A stretch of DNA of 64,000 nt. Origin: Elusimicrobiota bacterium (GTDB lineage Bacteria; Elusimicrobiota; Elusimicrobia; F11). The stretch's first letter is position 1. Every line of letters starts with the position of its first letter. The notes beneath the pieces are model-generated. The model made no database searches and was not told the DNA's origin. It saw only the letters and a list, made by a program, of their open reading frames with translations. Shown piece by piece: positions 50,458 through 59,450 of the stretch. Position numbers and translations under genes: made by a program. The stretch covers positions 531,194 to 595,193 of the forward strand of contig JAJVIP010000002.1 of assembly GCA_022072025.1 (NCBI GenBank), written 5' to 3'.

Positions 50458-52452
50458 ATGTTTTATAGGTCAAGAAAAAATCTATGGCTTGCCCTCTATG
50501 GCGCGCTTGTCTTAACCATTGTTCCGAGCTATTTCACTGCCTATCCTCTCCCAGAATTTCTCGCGAAAGTAAAATCTTGTGGTGGAGCGTTGCTCCTTTG
50601 TCTTTTTTGTTTTTCTTTGGGAACCCTGGTTCTGGATCTCATCCAAATCGATCGGCCAACGGGGAAATCATTCATTCGAATCTGGGTGGCCCCCCTATGG
50701 ATGGGGTCAGGTATTCTGGGTTTTTTGGTTTTCGTCTTGGGTTGGGCGCTCCCCGGAAAAATTTCCCTCAAATTAACTGGGCTGTTTATTTTTTTACTCC
50801 TCATCTTTTTACACCAATTAATTAACAAACGACTTCCTTTCCCCATTTTCAGCCGTACTAATTTTTCACTCACTGAGTCCTTATTTTTAATGATGGGAAC
50901 CCTCGGCGCGCTTGTTTCATTTGTTTCGAGTTTTTCACCGATCACCTATTACGATTCTCTTGTTTACCACTTGGCGCTTCCGAACCAATATCTCCAGATG
51001 GGACGCATCGCCGCCCTTCCATCCAATCTTTATTCGTATTTTCCTGCCAATATCGAAATGGTGTTCCTTTTTATTCTTAGTCAATTCCCGGAGCCTGAGT
51101 ATGTTATTAACCTCTGGGGTTGGACCTTGTCTTTAAACTTATCGCTGGGACTTTCTGCTTGGGCCTATGATTGGGGGGGGAAACGTCCGGCTATTTTCGC
51201 TTTCTTCCTTTGGTGGACCATGCCCGCGATTTTACTTCTTTCGGTGGGTGCCTACGTTGATTTGCCTTTGGCTGGGTTCACCTTCCTCGCCTTCTGGATG
51301 TTTTGCCAAGCCGCGAGCAAGAACTGGTCCACAAATATTATTTTCTACTCAGGTTTTTTTGGTGGATTGGCGCTAGCGACGAAGTATACAGGAGGATTAA
51401 CACCTCTTCTTTTGTCAACGGCCCTTGTCTACTCGAATATGAAGAGGGGAAAAAATCCAGCCGTCCCCATTTTTATCTTTTGGGCAGGTGTCATGATTCC
51501 CTCCTGTGGATGGTTTATTAAAAATTACCTCTCAATCGGGAACCCCATCTTCCCGTTTGCCTATTCCTGGTGGGGAGGAGGGGAGGGTTGGAGCCATGAA
51601 ACTGCACAAGGGTATTTCAATCAATTGACTGAATATGGAACCACCAGCCATCTGTTGCTTGAGATTTTCAGAGCCCCATGGAATTTATCTGTTCATGCTC
51701 TCAAATACGGAGGAGGTTTCGATGTATTGGGCGATTTTGGTTGGCCTCTTTTAATCTTTCTAGCCCCTTTGGTTTTTATTTTTTCGTGGCGCAAACCGAT
51801 AATGAAAGGAATGATTTGTTTTGTTGGGGCATCATTTATTTTTTGGCTGGCTTCCAAACCGGTTTTTCGTTTTTTGATTCCTATTCTTCCTTTTTTTATC
51901 CTATTGAGTTCCGAGGCCCTTACGGGTCTTCTTAATTTAAAAATTCCAGGAAAAATAATTAGTCTGCTTATTGCAATTCCTTTTCTTTTTTCTAACTTTT
52001 TTCTCTTTTTCCTTATTTCAAATACACTCCAAACCTTTCGAGTCCCGCTTGGACTCGAGTCTCGCAATGATTTTCTACACAGGGTATTTCCCTTTTACTC
52101 GGTTTACAATTACGCAAATCTCACGCTACAAGCCAATGACAAGTTAATCCTTCTTGGTGAACAGCGAACCTACCACCTAAAAGTCCCTTTTATATCTTCA
52201 AACCTCTTTTCGCTCTCTTCCATCACAAAGGTTTGCAATGATTCTATTTCGTCAAATGAAATGCAGCGCTTTCTTCAGAAAAACGGAATAACCCATTTAT
52301 TAATTAATGAACCAGAAATAGAGAGATTGGGCGGGTTATCGAAGTTTGGTTTCAACGAAAACGGAAGGGCAATCCTAAGGAGTTTCATCACACAAAACAC
52401 TCAAACCCTCTTCGAGAATCACCGCGTTAAATTGGCACAAATCAAACAATGA
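50458..52452 (+). CDS. Polytopic GT-C-like membrane glycosyltransferase candidate
   Basis: 664 residues with about 12-13 transmembrane segments and a ~120-residue soluble C-terminus, the layout of GT-C (PMT/ArnT-like) enzymes that use lipid-linked sugars on the outer face of the inner membrane. The first extracytoplasmic loop carries 'PITYYDSLVYHLALPNQYLQ', where an acidic residue is expected as catalytic base, then 'SNLYSYFPANIEMVFLF'. No O-antigen ligase or PglL signature was recognised, so the acceptor is unknown. It sits between pilC and pilA, which suggests pilin glycosylation as one possibility. A run of eight G at 51173-51180 lies in the coding sequence. Its stop coincides with the pilA promoter. 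Confidence 0.7.
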   Translation: MFYRSRKNLWLALYGALVLTIVPSYFTAYPLPEFLAKVKSCGGALLLCLFCFSLGTLVLDLIQIDRPTGKSFIRIWVAPLWMGSGILGFLVFVLGWALPGKISLKLTGLFIFLLLIFLHQLINKRLPFPIFSRTNFSLTESLFLMMGTLGALVSFVSSFSPITYYDSLVYHLALPNQYLQMGRIAALPSNLYSYFPANIEMVFLFILSQFPEPEYVINLWGWTLSLNLSLGLSAWAYDWGGKRPAIFAFFLWWTMPAILLLSVGAYVDLPLAGFTFLAFWMFCQAASKNWSTNIIFYSGFFGGLALATKYTGGLTPLLLSTALVYSNMKRGKNPAVPIFIFWAGVMIPSCGWFIKNYLSIGNPIFPFAYSWWGGGEGWSHETAQGYFNQLTEYGTTSHLLLEIFRAPWNLSVHALKYGGGFDVLGDFGWPLLIFLAPLVFIFSWRKPIMKGMICFVGASFIFWLASKPVFRFLIPILPFFILLSSEALTGLLNLKIPGKIISLLIAIPFLFSNFFLFFLISNTLQTFRVPLGLESRNDFLHRVFPFYSVYNYANLTLQANDKLILLGEQRTYHLKVPFISSNLFSLSSITKVCNDSISSNEMQRFLQKNGITHLLINEPEIERLGGLSKFGFNENGRAILRSFITQNTQTLFENHRVKLAQIKQ

Positions 52453-52481
52453 TTGACTTTCTAACAAGCCACACCTATACT
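52453..52481 (+). promoter_or_regulatory. Sigma-70-type promoter of pilA
   Basis: TTGACT (52453-52458), 17-base spacer, TATACT (52476-52481), each close to consensus. The -35 begins immediately after the stop of the upstream gene. It predicts a leader of about 45 bases. No sigma-54 (GG-N10-GC) element, often used for pilA in Proteobacteria, was found here. Confidence 0.75.
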
Positions 52482-52495
52482 CATATTTACATGAC

Positions 52496-52509
52496 CTGCT
52501 GACGAGCAG
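52496..52509 (+). other. Small hairpin in pilA leader
   Basis: CTGCT-GACG-AGCAG forms a perfect 5-bp stem with a 4-base loop in the predicted 5' untranslated region, about 14 bases before the AAAGGAGGAAA ribosome binding site. It could stabilise the mRNA of this highly expressed gene; that role is inferred only. Confidence 0.45.
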
Positions 52510-52533
52510 ATCATGATTCAAAAGGAGGAAAGA

Positions 52534-52989
52534 ATGAAGAAAATGCAAAAAGCAAAAGGGTTCACACTCATCGAACTTATGATCGTTGTCGCTATTATAG
52601 GTATCTTGGCCGCCGTGGCCATTCCTAAGTTCGCTGATCTCGTGACCAAATCCAAAGAAGCGAGTGTGAAAGGAAATTTGGGCGCTGTCCGAAGCGCTGT
52701 AAGTATTTATTATGGTGACATGGAAGGGGAATATCCCGCTAACTTGTTCACAGGTCTTACTAATGCAAATAAATATTTACCCTCTCAGTCCGGGTTGGGA
52801 AACTTCTCTATTCCTAAAACTGGCGCAACAAACACTGGGCATGATTGTGCCAGAACGGTGGCAGCCAATGTTGATCAAGATGGAACGTTTGGCGATCAGG
52901 CTGGTGTGTACTACTCCAGCACTAATGGGGAAGCTTATGTTTCCTGTTCACACAATGACACGAAAGGAAATGTTTGGACAAGCTATTAA
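52534..52989 (+). CDS. pilA: Type IV major pilin-like protein
   Basis: 151 residues from ATG 52534, which has an ideal AAAGGAGG ribosome binding site. A short basic leader (9 residues, ending in Gly) is followed by the mature start '[20 protein letters not shown]' with Glu5, the hallmark class III signal peptide cleaved and N-methylated by PilD. The variable domain contains two cysteines (C105 and C138), likely disulfide-bonded as in the D-region of type IV pilins. '[20 protein letters not shown]' resembles pilins of Elusimicrobiota and type IVa pilins generally. It has its own strong promoter and a strong terminator, so it is probably a highly expressed single-gene unit. Confidence 0.93.
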   Translation: MKKMQKAKGFTLIELMIVVAIIGILAAVAIPKFADLVTKSKEASVKGNLGAVRSAVSIYYGDMEGEYPANLFTGLTNANKYLPSQSGLGNFSIPKTGATNTGHDCARTVAANVDQDGTFGDQAGVYYSSTNGEAYVSCSHNDTKGNVWTSY

Positions 52990-53004
52990 TTAAGTAAAAA
53001 AAAA

Positions 53005-53038
53005 GCGCCCGCCAAGAAACCCGGCGGGCGCTTTTTTT
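53005..53038 (+). terminator. Rho-independent terminator after pilA
   Basis: Perfect 9-bp GC-rich stem GCGCCCGCC / GGCGGGCGC with a 9-base loop and a T7 tail; a run of A precedes it, so it could also work in the reverse direction. Confidence 0.95.
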
Positions 53039-53052
53039 ATGTCTTTTAAATT

Positions 53053-53880
53053 ATGGATTTTCTTCTAATTCTATTTTTAAGTTTGGAATTCGGCAGTTTT
53101 GCCAATGTGTGCATTGCCCGCTGGCCTGTTGGGAAATCAATCCTTCAGCCTATTCGCTCACATTGCCCCTGGTGTGAACACAAAATTTCCTGGTGGCAAA
53201 ATATCCCTTTGGTAAGTTTTGTGATGCTGAAAGGTCGTTGTGGCCATTGTCGATCGGCCATTGCCTGGAGGTATCCGGTCACAGAAATTCTGACCCCTCT
53301 AGTATGGCTAACCGGTTTGATTGGAATTCGACATTCTCAATTAATCACTTCCATTCCCTTCTTTCTTTTGTCCGGTATATTTTTTTTTACACTGATAGTC
53401 GCCACTGCCACAGACTTGGATTGGAAAATTATTCCTGATGAATCAACCTATACTCTCATTTTCGCCTCCATCGCTTTTTCTCCTTGGAATTCCTTTTTGT
53501 TCACCACCAATCAAATGAATCTTATCCCGTTCTTTAATAGTTTGGTTTCAGGATTTCTCATCGCAATCCCCACAGGGATATTCGCATGGTTGGGAAAAAA
53601 ACTTATTGGGAAAGAAACTCTTGGCGGAGGGGACCTGAAATTGCTTTTTGGTTTCGGGTGTTTTTTGGGGTGGGAAAGTGGACTCACCATATTATTGATG
53701 GCTTCGCTCATTGGAACAACGATTGTTTTGGCGTTTTTGGCTTTAAAAAAAATGAAGAGAAGCCAATATTTCCCCTTTGGCCCCTTTTTAACTCTCTCCG
53801 CCCTGATTGAATTTCATCTTCGATGTAAAAATATATCTCTCCTCGACCTTGCCCTTCACTCTAAAATTTTTTCGTTGTGA
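53053..53880 (+). CDS. pilD: Prepilin peptidase / N-methyltransferase
   Basis: 275 residues of the A24 aspartic peptidase family. The N-terminal domain has the two zinc CxxC pairs (CPWC and CGHC) within 'RSHCPWCEHKISWWQNIPLV' and 'GRCGHCRSAIAWRYPVTE', needed for N-methylation. Catalytic aspartates lie in 'TATDLDWKIIPDE' and in the G-x-G-D motif of 'TLGGGDLKLLFGFG'. About eight hydrophobic segments span the inner membrane. It processes PilA, encoded just upstream. The first membrane segment is short: the usual 'GLLIGSFLNVVIYRLP' is 'SLEFGSFANVCIARWP'. There is no obvious ribosome binding site before ATG 53053. Confidence 0.94.
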   Translation: MDFLLILFLSLEFGSFANVCIARWPVGKSILQPIRSHCPWCEHKISWWQNIPLVSFVMLKGRCGHCRSAIAWRYPVTEILTPLVWLTGLIGIRHSQLITSIPFFLLSGIFFFTLIVATATDLDWKIIPDESTYTLIFASIAFSPWNSFLFTTNQMNLIPFFNSLVSGFLIAIPTGIFAWLGKKLIGKETLGGGDLKLLFGFGCFLGWESGLTILLMASLIGTTIVLAFLALKKMKRSQYFPFGPFLTLSALIEFHLRCKNISLLDLALHSKIFSL

Positions 53881-53898
53881 CAAATTTTAGAAAATCTC

Positions 53899-53927
53899 TT
53901 GACATCAACTGGGTGTCCAAATAGACT
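53899..53927 (+). promoter_or_regulatory. Sigma-70-type promoter of the pilMNOPQ operon
   Basis: TTGACA (53899-53904), 17-base spacer, TAGACT (53922-53927), located 50 bases before pilM ATG and 19 bases after the pilD stop. The -35 is perfect. Confidence 0.7.
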
Positions 53928-53977
53928 TCTTTTTGTAATGACGCAGCGAAATTCACTTTCACTTTTCACGGAACGCT

Positions 53978-55096
53978 ATGAAGCTTGACATCAAGAACCT
54001 CAAGATGCCTTCTCTTTCATTTCTGAAATCGAAAGAAACATTGGGCATTGATCTGGGCTCCACCTCCCTTAAGATCGTTCAAATCTCCAATCGAAAATTG
54101 GTTCGCTGGGCCTATAAAGAACTCAATATCAAGGATGCGGGGCCGGAAACACAAGCGCAAGACCGAATGGCGGCTCTTACAGAGTTGCTTAAGTCCTTTA
54201 TGTCTGAAGAAAAAGGCGCCCCCAAAGTGGGATCGATTTCAGTCAGCGGGAACTCTGTGATTGTTCGTTATGTCAAACTCACGAAATCAACCCGAAGCGA
54301 GTTGGAAAAAACCATCCAATTTGAAGCCGAACCCTATATCCCTTTCGCCATTCCAGAAGTCAATATGGGTTTTCACATTTTGGGCGATGTGGTTGAAGAT
54401 GGTCAACCCAAAATGGAAACCGTTCTGGTGGCCGCTAAAAAAGAATTGGTGGACCAAAGATTGAGTGTTTTGAATTCTGCTGGAGTTCGTCCTATTGTTG
54501 TTGATGTGGATGCCTTTGCTCTTGAAAGCGCTTATGCTCTTTCACAAGGCCCGCAAGCCAATCAGGAAACAGTTTTACTTGTGAATATTGGCGCCAATGT
54601 AACAACCATGATCATTATGGAAAACGGATCTTCCAAGGTTGTCCGGGATGTGTTCATTGCTGGAAATTCAATCAACAAATCATTGCAGAGAATTTTCGAT
54701 TGCTCTTTCGAAGAGTCTGAAAAACTCAAGAGAAAGGGACAAATTCTGGTCACTCCTGATGAAAAGGAAGCCACCTTGGCTCAAGATGACCAAGATTCAC
54801 TACAAATTTCCAATACCATTGTGACCGTCATGAAAGATTTGGTGGCTGAAATCCAACGATCTCTTGACTTTTTTCTTTCTCAAAATCCAGAACGCCAAGT
54901 GAACCGTATTATTCTTTGTGGAGGAGCCTGCGCGATCACAGGCTTGGATCGATATTTTTCCCATGAACTTAAAGTAAATGTTGAATTATTTGATCCCTTT
55001 ATGGGGCTTTCCGGACAAAATCTTCCTGATCCGCAGCTTCGCCCCGCTTTTGCTGTGGCAGTGGGTTTGGCCACGAGAAGGGAGAAAGACATTTGA
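53978..55096 (+). CDS. pilM: Type IV pilus assembly protein PilM (actin-like)
   Basis: 372 residues. Actin/FtsA-like cytoplasmic ATPase fold: 'ETLGIDLGSTSLKIVQIS' (phosphate 1), 'ETVLLVNIGANVTTMIIMEN' (phosphate 2) and 'RIILCGGACAITGLDRYFSH' (adenosine motif). PilM binds the N-terminal tail of PilN and links the cytoplasmic side to the PilNOPQ alignment complex. First gene of a five-gene operon that follows a good promoter. It overlaps pilN by 4 bases (TTGA). Confidence 0.95.
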   Translation: MKLDIKNLKMPSLSFLKSKETLGIDLGSTSLKIVQISNRKLVRWAYKELNIKDAGPETQAQDRMAALTELLKSFMSEEKGAPKVGSISVSGNSVIVRYVKLTKSTRSELEKTIQFEAEPYIPFAIPEVNMGFHILGDVVEDGQPKMETVLVAAKKELVDQRLSVLNSAGVRPIVVDVDAFALESAYALSQGPQANQETVLLVNIGANVTTMIIMENGSSKVVRDVFIAGNSINKSLQRIFDCSFEESEKLKRKGQILVTPDEKEATLAQDDQDSLQISNTIVTVMKDLVAEIQRSLDFFLSQNPERQVNRIILCGGACAITGLDRYFSHELKVNVELFDPFMGLSGQNLPDPQLRPAFAVAVGLATRREKDI

Positions 55097-55677
55097 TTCG
55101 GATCAATCTCCTTCCACCTGAATATGCTGAGGCCCAATCAAAAAAGGAACTTCAGGTTTTACTGGGTTCTTTGGGTGTTTTTGTTTTTGTCGTATTGATT
55201 CTATTTTGGTTCACGCAGTCACGAAAAGCAGCACGCCTTGAAAAACAAATCATTGAAGCGGAAGCTGAACTTCAAAAATTCCAAGCTATCAATTCTCAAA
55301 TCGAGACCATTGAGGCCAGCAAGAAGAGATTGACATCGAAACGTGATGTCATTCGAAATCTCAATAAAAGCCGTTTAATTTACCCCGTTTTCTTTGAAGA
55401 TATCCTGCCTATCATTCCCTCCGACGTTTGGGTGACCAATATTCAGATCACTGAGCAAGGAAGCGCCATGAAAGTAGTAATGACCTCCAATGCGCTATCA
55501 AATTTTGCGGTTGCCACCTGGCTCACCAATCTTCAACAATCTACGCACTTTTCAAATATTGAACTCAGTCAAATCTCCTATAGCAACAATGCCGAGCAAG
55601 GAGGCCAAACTTTGAGTTTTTCAATTACTTGCAGTTATCAACATCAGGGACCCTTCCCGCTTCAGGAGTTCAACTAA
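55093..55677 (+). CDS. pilN: Type IV pilus inner-membrane protein PilN
   Basis: 194 residues. It starts at TTG 55093 giving 'MIRINLLPPEYAEAQSKKEL'; the I-N-L-L-P motif is the PilM-binding signature, so this start is firm even though TTG is unusual. One transmembrane helix ('LGVFVFVVLILFWFT') is followed by a coiled coil (about residues 50-90) and a periplasmic ferredoxin-like domain. It pairs with PilO. An AGGGAG ribosome binding site lies in the end of pilM. 4 bases separate it from pilO. Confidence 0.94.
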   Translation: MIRINLLPPEYAEAQSKKELQVLLGSLGVFVFVVLILFWFTQSRKAARLEKQIIEAEAELQKFQAINSQIETIEASKKRLTSKRDVIRNLNKSRLIYPVFFEDILPIIPSDVWVTNIQITEQGSAMKVVMTSNALSNFAVATWLTNLQQSTHFSNIELSQISYSNNAEQGGQTLSFSITCSYQHQGPFPLQEFN

Positions 55678-55681
55678 ATTT

Positions 55682-56245
55682 ATGGGAAAATTAACCAAAC
55701 AACAACAAAATCTCATCGTCATGCTGGTTTTGTTTATCGGTGGCGGAGGATATGTCTATTGGAACTATATGTTGAAACCCGCTTTGCAAAATATCGCGAC
55801 AAGAAAAGAAAAATACGCTGAATTGGTTTCAAAAATTGAAACGGCCGAAAGACAGGCCAGACGTCTTCCTGCTTTGCAAAATGAGTTGGCCAAGCTTGAA
55901 GCTGACCTTATTAATCTTGAGAAACAATTGCCCAAAGACAAAGATGTGCCGAACATTCTTCGAATACTCACGCGTGAAGCGATTCAAGAAGGACTTCAAT
56001 TTATGCGTTTGGCTCCCAAACCTCTTAACAAGCAGGAGTTTTTTGAAATTATTCCCTTTGATCTTCAATTTACAGGAACTGTTCACGCGTTGGCACGCTT
56101 TTTGACTTCGCTGGGACAACAAGACCGCATCTTTCAGGCACAAAACATTTCGCTCACGCCGGGGGGAGGAACCCAAGGTGAACAGCAAGGAGTTGTGAAT
56201 CTCAATATGAATTTGACGATTCAAACTTATTCTTATGCTGGATAA
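55682..56245 (+). CDS. pilO: Type IV pilus inner-membrane protein PilO
   Basis: 187 residues: short cytoplasmic tail, one transmembrane helix ('LIVMLVLFIGGGGYVYW'), a coiled coil ('KIETAERQARRLPALQNELA', then 'KLEADLINLEKQLP') and a periplasmic ferredoxin-like domain ('DLQFTGTVHALARFLTSLGQ'). It forms a heterodimer with PilN and contacts the lipoprotein PilP. The predicted pilP start lies 7 bases after its stop. Confidence 0.93.
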   Translation: MGKLTKQQQNLIVMLVLFIGGGGYVYWNYMLKPALQNIATRKEKYAELVSKIETAERQARRLPALQNELAKLEADLINLEKQLPKDKDVPNILRILTREAIQEGLQFMRLAPKPLNKQEFFEIIPFDLQFTGTVHALARFLTSLGQQDRIFQAQNISLTPGGGTQGEQQGVVNLNMNLTIQTYSYAG

Positions 56246-56252
56246 GTATGAA

Positions 56253-56732
56253 ATGATTAACCAATTCAAATTCATCCGATATATTCTGGTAATTTTATTA
56301 TTGGCATCCTGTAGTGAGAAAAAAGCAAAAGAACTTCCTAAAGCCCCGGTTGTTGAGGCGACACCTCAAGCCGTAGCGCCGGTCGAGGCTCCGAAAGAAA
56401 AACCCATCTATGTTTATTCGGGAGATAGGTTCCGAGATCCTTTTATCCCCGCTGGCCAGTCCACCAATTATCAACCGGACGCTGTATTTGATCCACAGCG
56501 GGCAACCGTGCGAGGAATCATTTTTGGAAAGGAATACCGATCTGCCGTCCTCACAATAGGTGGAAGTGGAACCTATTTTATTAAGGATGGAAAAATATTC
56601 GATGTGATGGGAAAGGGCGTTGAAGGATTTACTGCGAAAATTTTCGTAGACAAAGTTATTTTAACCAGCGAAGCTGACAATGTGTTCGAACTGAAAATCA
56701 AAGCAAATGATGAGGAGGCCAAAGCATTATGA
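56253..56732 (+). CDS. pilP: Type IV pilus lipoprotein PilP
   Basis: 159 residues from ATG 56253. An in-frame ATG at 56235 is possible, but the shorter form gives a cleaner lipoprotein signal peptide, 'FIRYILVILLLASC', with lipobox L-A-S-C and GGATAAG upstream. A proline-rich linker ('ATPQAVAPVEAPKEKPIYVY') precedes the beta-sandwich domain that begins at 'RFRDPFIPAGQ' (the P-F-x-P/RDPF motif of PilP) and includes 'RATVRGIIFGKEYRSAVLTI'. It joins PilN/PilO to the secretin PilQ. It overlaps pilQ by 4 bases. The acylated N-terminus would be completed by Lnt, encoded earlier in the window. Confidence 0.9.
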   Translation: MINQFKFIRYILVILLLASCSEKKAKELPKAPVVEATPQAVAPVEAPKEKPIYVYSGDRFRDPFIPAGQSTNYQPDAVFDPQRATVRGIIFGKEYRSAVLTIGGSGTYFIKDGKIFDVMGKGVEGFTAKIFVDKVILTSEADNVFELKIKANDEEAKAL

Positions 56733-58471
56733 AATTTATATACCGACCCTTACTTTCGGGACTTTTTCTCACCCAACTCATCCTCTCCCCTTTGCATGGG
56801 GATCCCGCCGCTTCTATCCCAGCTATTACCAATATCAAAGCGGAGGGGGACAGCGTTGTTTTAAGCCTCTCTCAACTTATGCCGTATGATGTTTTTACCC
56901 TCACTTCTCCCCAACGGTTGGTGGTAGAAATACCAGGGACCTTATATAAGGCCGGCTTTAGCAAAAAGAATATTGAGGGAGCACTTATTCGAAGAATCAG
57001 AGGATATCAATTCAAGGAAAACCCTCTCATATCAAGGGTTGTCATTGACTTGGTCTATCCTGTTGACTACAAAGCCTCGGCGGATAATAACCAAGTAACC
57101 TTGACCATGACCAAAAACTTGGCTGCAGCGGCCGCTGAATCTGAAAAGAAAGCTTCGACTCCCAAACCGTCGTTTAATCGGAAACGGGATCTTTTGGCCA
57201 GTTTACCCAAAGAGGAAGTTACCTTGGATTTTGAAGGAGCTGATATTCGGGATGTAATTCGTTTAATGGCTGAAACCAGTAATATCAACATCATTTTCGG
57301 TCCCGAGGTTGCCGGAACAATTGCGGTACACCTCAAAAAAGTTCCTTTTGATGAAGCCTTTAGCACCATCATGAACTTAAAAGGCCTGGTTCCCACTCAA
57401 TTGGGTGCCAATATTCTCCGCGTGACGACCCCGGATATTCTCCAAAAGGAAAGGTTAAAAGCGATTGTATATACAAAAACAATCCCCATCAACTACCTCA
57501 AAGCAGAAGAAATGATGAAACACATTCAATCAGTCATGTCCTCCGCGGGAAGAAAAGGAACTATTACAGTGGCCACTGAAAACAACAGTTTGGTTATCAC
57601 CGATTCAGAAGAGGGTCTCCAACAAGCCGAACGTTTAATCGCTCAATTGGATCAAAAACCCAAACAGGTCATGATAGAGTCTAGAATCGTCGAAATTAAT
57701 TTAAACAATGGCTTTGATATGGGCGTTGAATGGGAAGCTTGGAATTCTAAGATTGAAAGAAATGCCAATGGAACCTTTAACAAAATTAGTGAGGTGGGAC
57801 TGATGTCGACAGATGCGCCGGTTCTCTATAACAATGAGAATGGCGGATTTGCCGGACTTCCAACAGAAGAAATAGGAGCGCTGGGGCCCAATCGTGGTAC
57901 AGGTGTGTCTTTACCAGGCCCCACCTCTGCGGCAATCAGTTTCGGGATTTTAAAAAACAATCAAATATTTAACGTGGCTTTGCAGGCCTTGGTAACGCAA
58001 AGCAAAGCTAAAATTCTATCCGCTCCCAAAGTTGTGACAATCAATGGCGAGCAAGCCAAAATTCAAGCGGTGCAAGATATTCGTTTCCGCACAAGCACTG
58101 TTTCAAATGGTGTGGTTACATCTGACTTCAAAACTGTCAGTGCGGGTATCGTCTTAACCGTGACCCCCACCATCAATGCTGAAGATCGCGTGACATTGAG
58201 AATTAACCCTGAGTCCAGTTTCCCCACTCAGGAAAGTACCGATGCCGGGCCGATTATTCGGACCCGCTCAGCCCAAACCACGGTGGTGGTCAAGGATGGA
58301 GAAACCTTGGTAATTGGTGGTCTCATTGACGACCAAGACACAAAGGGTGTGAATAAGGTTCCCTTGTTGGGCGACATTCCCATCATCGGGGTTTTCTTTA
58401 AATCAACAACCACGCGGAAAACGCGCAATGAATTGTTGGTTTTTGTCACTCCGAGAATTGTTAGAGATTAA
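56729..58471 (+). CDS. pilQ: Type IV pilus secretin PilQ
   Basis: 580 residues. Signal peptide, then one AMIN domain (about residues 30-130, 'SQLMPYDVFTLTSPQRLVVE'), a secretin N0-like domain beginning 'VTLDFEGADIRDVIRLMAET', an N1/KH-like domain ('TIPINYLKAEEMMKHIQSVM') and the secretin core: 'ALVTQSKAKILSAPKVVTIN', then 'VVKDGETLVIGGLIDD' and the terminal 'GVNKVPLLGDIPIIGVFFKS' with 'LLVFVTPRIV'. It forms the outer-membrane gate for the pilus. Only one AMIN domain is present, where many PilQ proteins have two. BamA is the likely insertase context, although PilF-type pilotins are not in the window. Confidence 0.96.
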   Translation: MKFIYRPLLSGLFLTQLILSPLHGDPAASIPAITNIKAEGDSVVLSLSQLMPYDVFTLTSPQRLVVEIPGTLYKAGFSKKNIEGALIRRIRGYQFKENPLISRVVIDLVYPVDYKASADNNQVTLTMTKNLAAAAAESEKKASTPKPSFNRKRDLLASLPKEEVTLDFEGADIRDVIRLMAETSNINIIFGPEVAGTIAVHLKKVPFDEAFSTIMNLKGLVPTQLGANILRVTTPDILQKERLKAIVYTKTIPINYLKAEEMMKHIQSVMSSAGRKGTITVATENNSLVITDSEEGLQQAERLIAQLDQKPKQVMIESRIVEINLNNGFDMGVEWEAWNSKIERNANGTFNKISEVGLMSTDAPVLYNNENGGFAGLPTEEIGALGPNRGTGVSLPGPTSAAISFGILKNNQIFNVALQALVTQSKAKILSAPKVVTINGEQAKIQAVQDIRFRTSTVSNGVVTSDFKTVSAGIVLTVTPTINAEDRVTLRINPESSFPTQESTDAGPIIRTRSAQTTVVVKDGETLVIGGLIDDQDTKGVNKVPLLGDIPIIGVFFKSTTTRKTRNELLVFVTPRIVRD

Positions 58472-58514
58472 CTGATACAAACAACAGTCATTTTTAATAA
58501 TCTCTCGCCTACCA

Positions 58515-59450
58515 ATGAGTTCTACAATTTCTATTGTTATTCCATGTTATAACGAGGCCGGAAATTTAATTCCGCTATTAAATCGAGTCACCCTGACCTG
58601 TCAGTCCTACAAATATGAAATTGTGGTTGTAGATGATGGATCAACTGACTCCTCTCCAAGCGAACTAAAACTATTAGCTGAAAAAGTAAAACACCTCAAA
58701 GTTATTTCTCTCAAAAGAAACTTTGGTCAAACGGCCGCTTTGTCAGCGGGTATCGATAATTCCAATGGGGACATCATTATTCCTTTGGATGCCGATGGAC
58801 AAAATGACCCTGAAGATATTCCTCGTTTAATTGAAAAGCTGAATGAAGGTTTCGATGTCGTATCAGGTTGGAGAAAAGACCGCAAAGATACTTTTATCAC
58901 CCGTAAACTCCCATCCATTCTGGCAAACAAACTTATCTCAATTGTCACAGGAGTTCATCTCCATGATTATGGCTGCTCGTTGAAGGCGTATAAACGGAAA
59001 ACCATCACAGGAGTTCAATTGTATGGAGAGATGCATCGATTTTTACCAGCTTGGTGTGTTTGGCAAGGGGGGAAAGTTGCTGAAATACCTGTTCGTCATC
59101 ATCCGAGAACTCGCGGAATATCAAAATACGGAATATTCCGCACTTTTAAAGTCATTATTGATCTGATCACAATAAAATTTTTCAGTGGTTATCTCTCCAA
59201 ACCAAGTCATCTTTTTTCTGGAACAGGCCTTTTTTTTATTTTCATGGGTTTTTGTTCAGCATCTTTCGCCATCTTCGACAAATTTGGACCGGATAAATTC
59301 ACCAAGTTCCGCATTCCGCTTCTTCTTCTGGCCATTTTTTTTGGATTGGGAGCCATTTCCCTTATTTTAATGGGCCTTCTGGCGGAACTATTGGTACGAC
59401 TTTATTTTCAAGTCCGAAATCAAAAACCATATCTTTTAGCTGATGAATAA
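58515..59450 (+). CDS. GT2 family glycosyltransferase (DPM1/GtrB-like, membrane anchored)
   Basis: 311 residues. The GT-A domain opens 'ISIVIPCYNEAGNLIPLLNR', with D-D-G-S in 'VVVDDGSTDSSPSEL' and the D-x-D-like 'PLDADGQNDPEDIPRLIEKL'. 'RKDRKDTFITRKLPSILANK' is typical of polyprenyl-phosphate glycosyltransferases such as GtrB/ArnC/DPM1. Two C-terminal transmembrane helices ('GLFFIFMGFCSASFAIF', 'LLLAIFFGLGAISLILMGLL') anchor it. It probably loads a sugar onto undecaprenyl phosphate, for use by a GT-C enzyme such as the one at 50458. It follows pilQ after 43 bases and overlaps the next gene by 8. Confidence 0.9.
   Translation: MSSTISIVIPCYNEAGNLIPLLNRVTLTCQSYKYEIVVVDDGSTDSSPSELKLLAEKVKHLKVISLKRNFGQTAALSAGIDNSNGDIIIPLDADGQNDPEDIPRLIEKLNEGFDVVSGWRKDRKDTFITRKLPSILANKLISIVTGVHLHDYGCSLKAYKRKTITGVQLYGEMHRFLPAWCVWQGGKVAEIPVRHHPRTRGISKYGIFRTFKVIIDLITIKFFSGYLSKPSHLFSGTGLFFIFMGFCSASFAIFDKFGPDKFTKFRIPLLLLAIFFGLGAISLILMGLLAELLVRLYFQVRNQKPYLLADE

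Noticed and set aside
52400..52534. Sigma-54 promoter for pilA
   Set aside because: A TGGCAC-like sequence occurs near 52434, but no GC element lies at the proper distance, while a good sigma-70 promoter is present.
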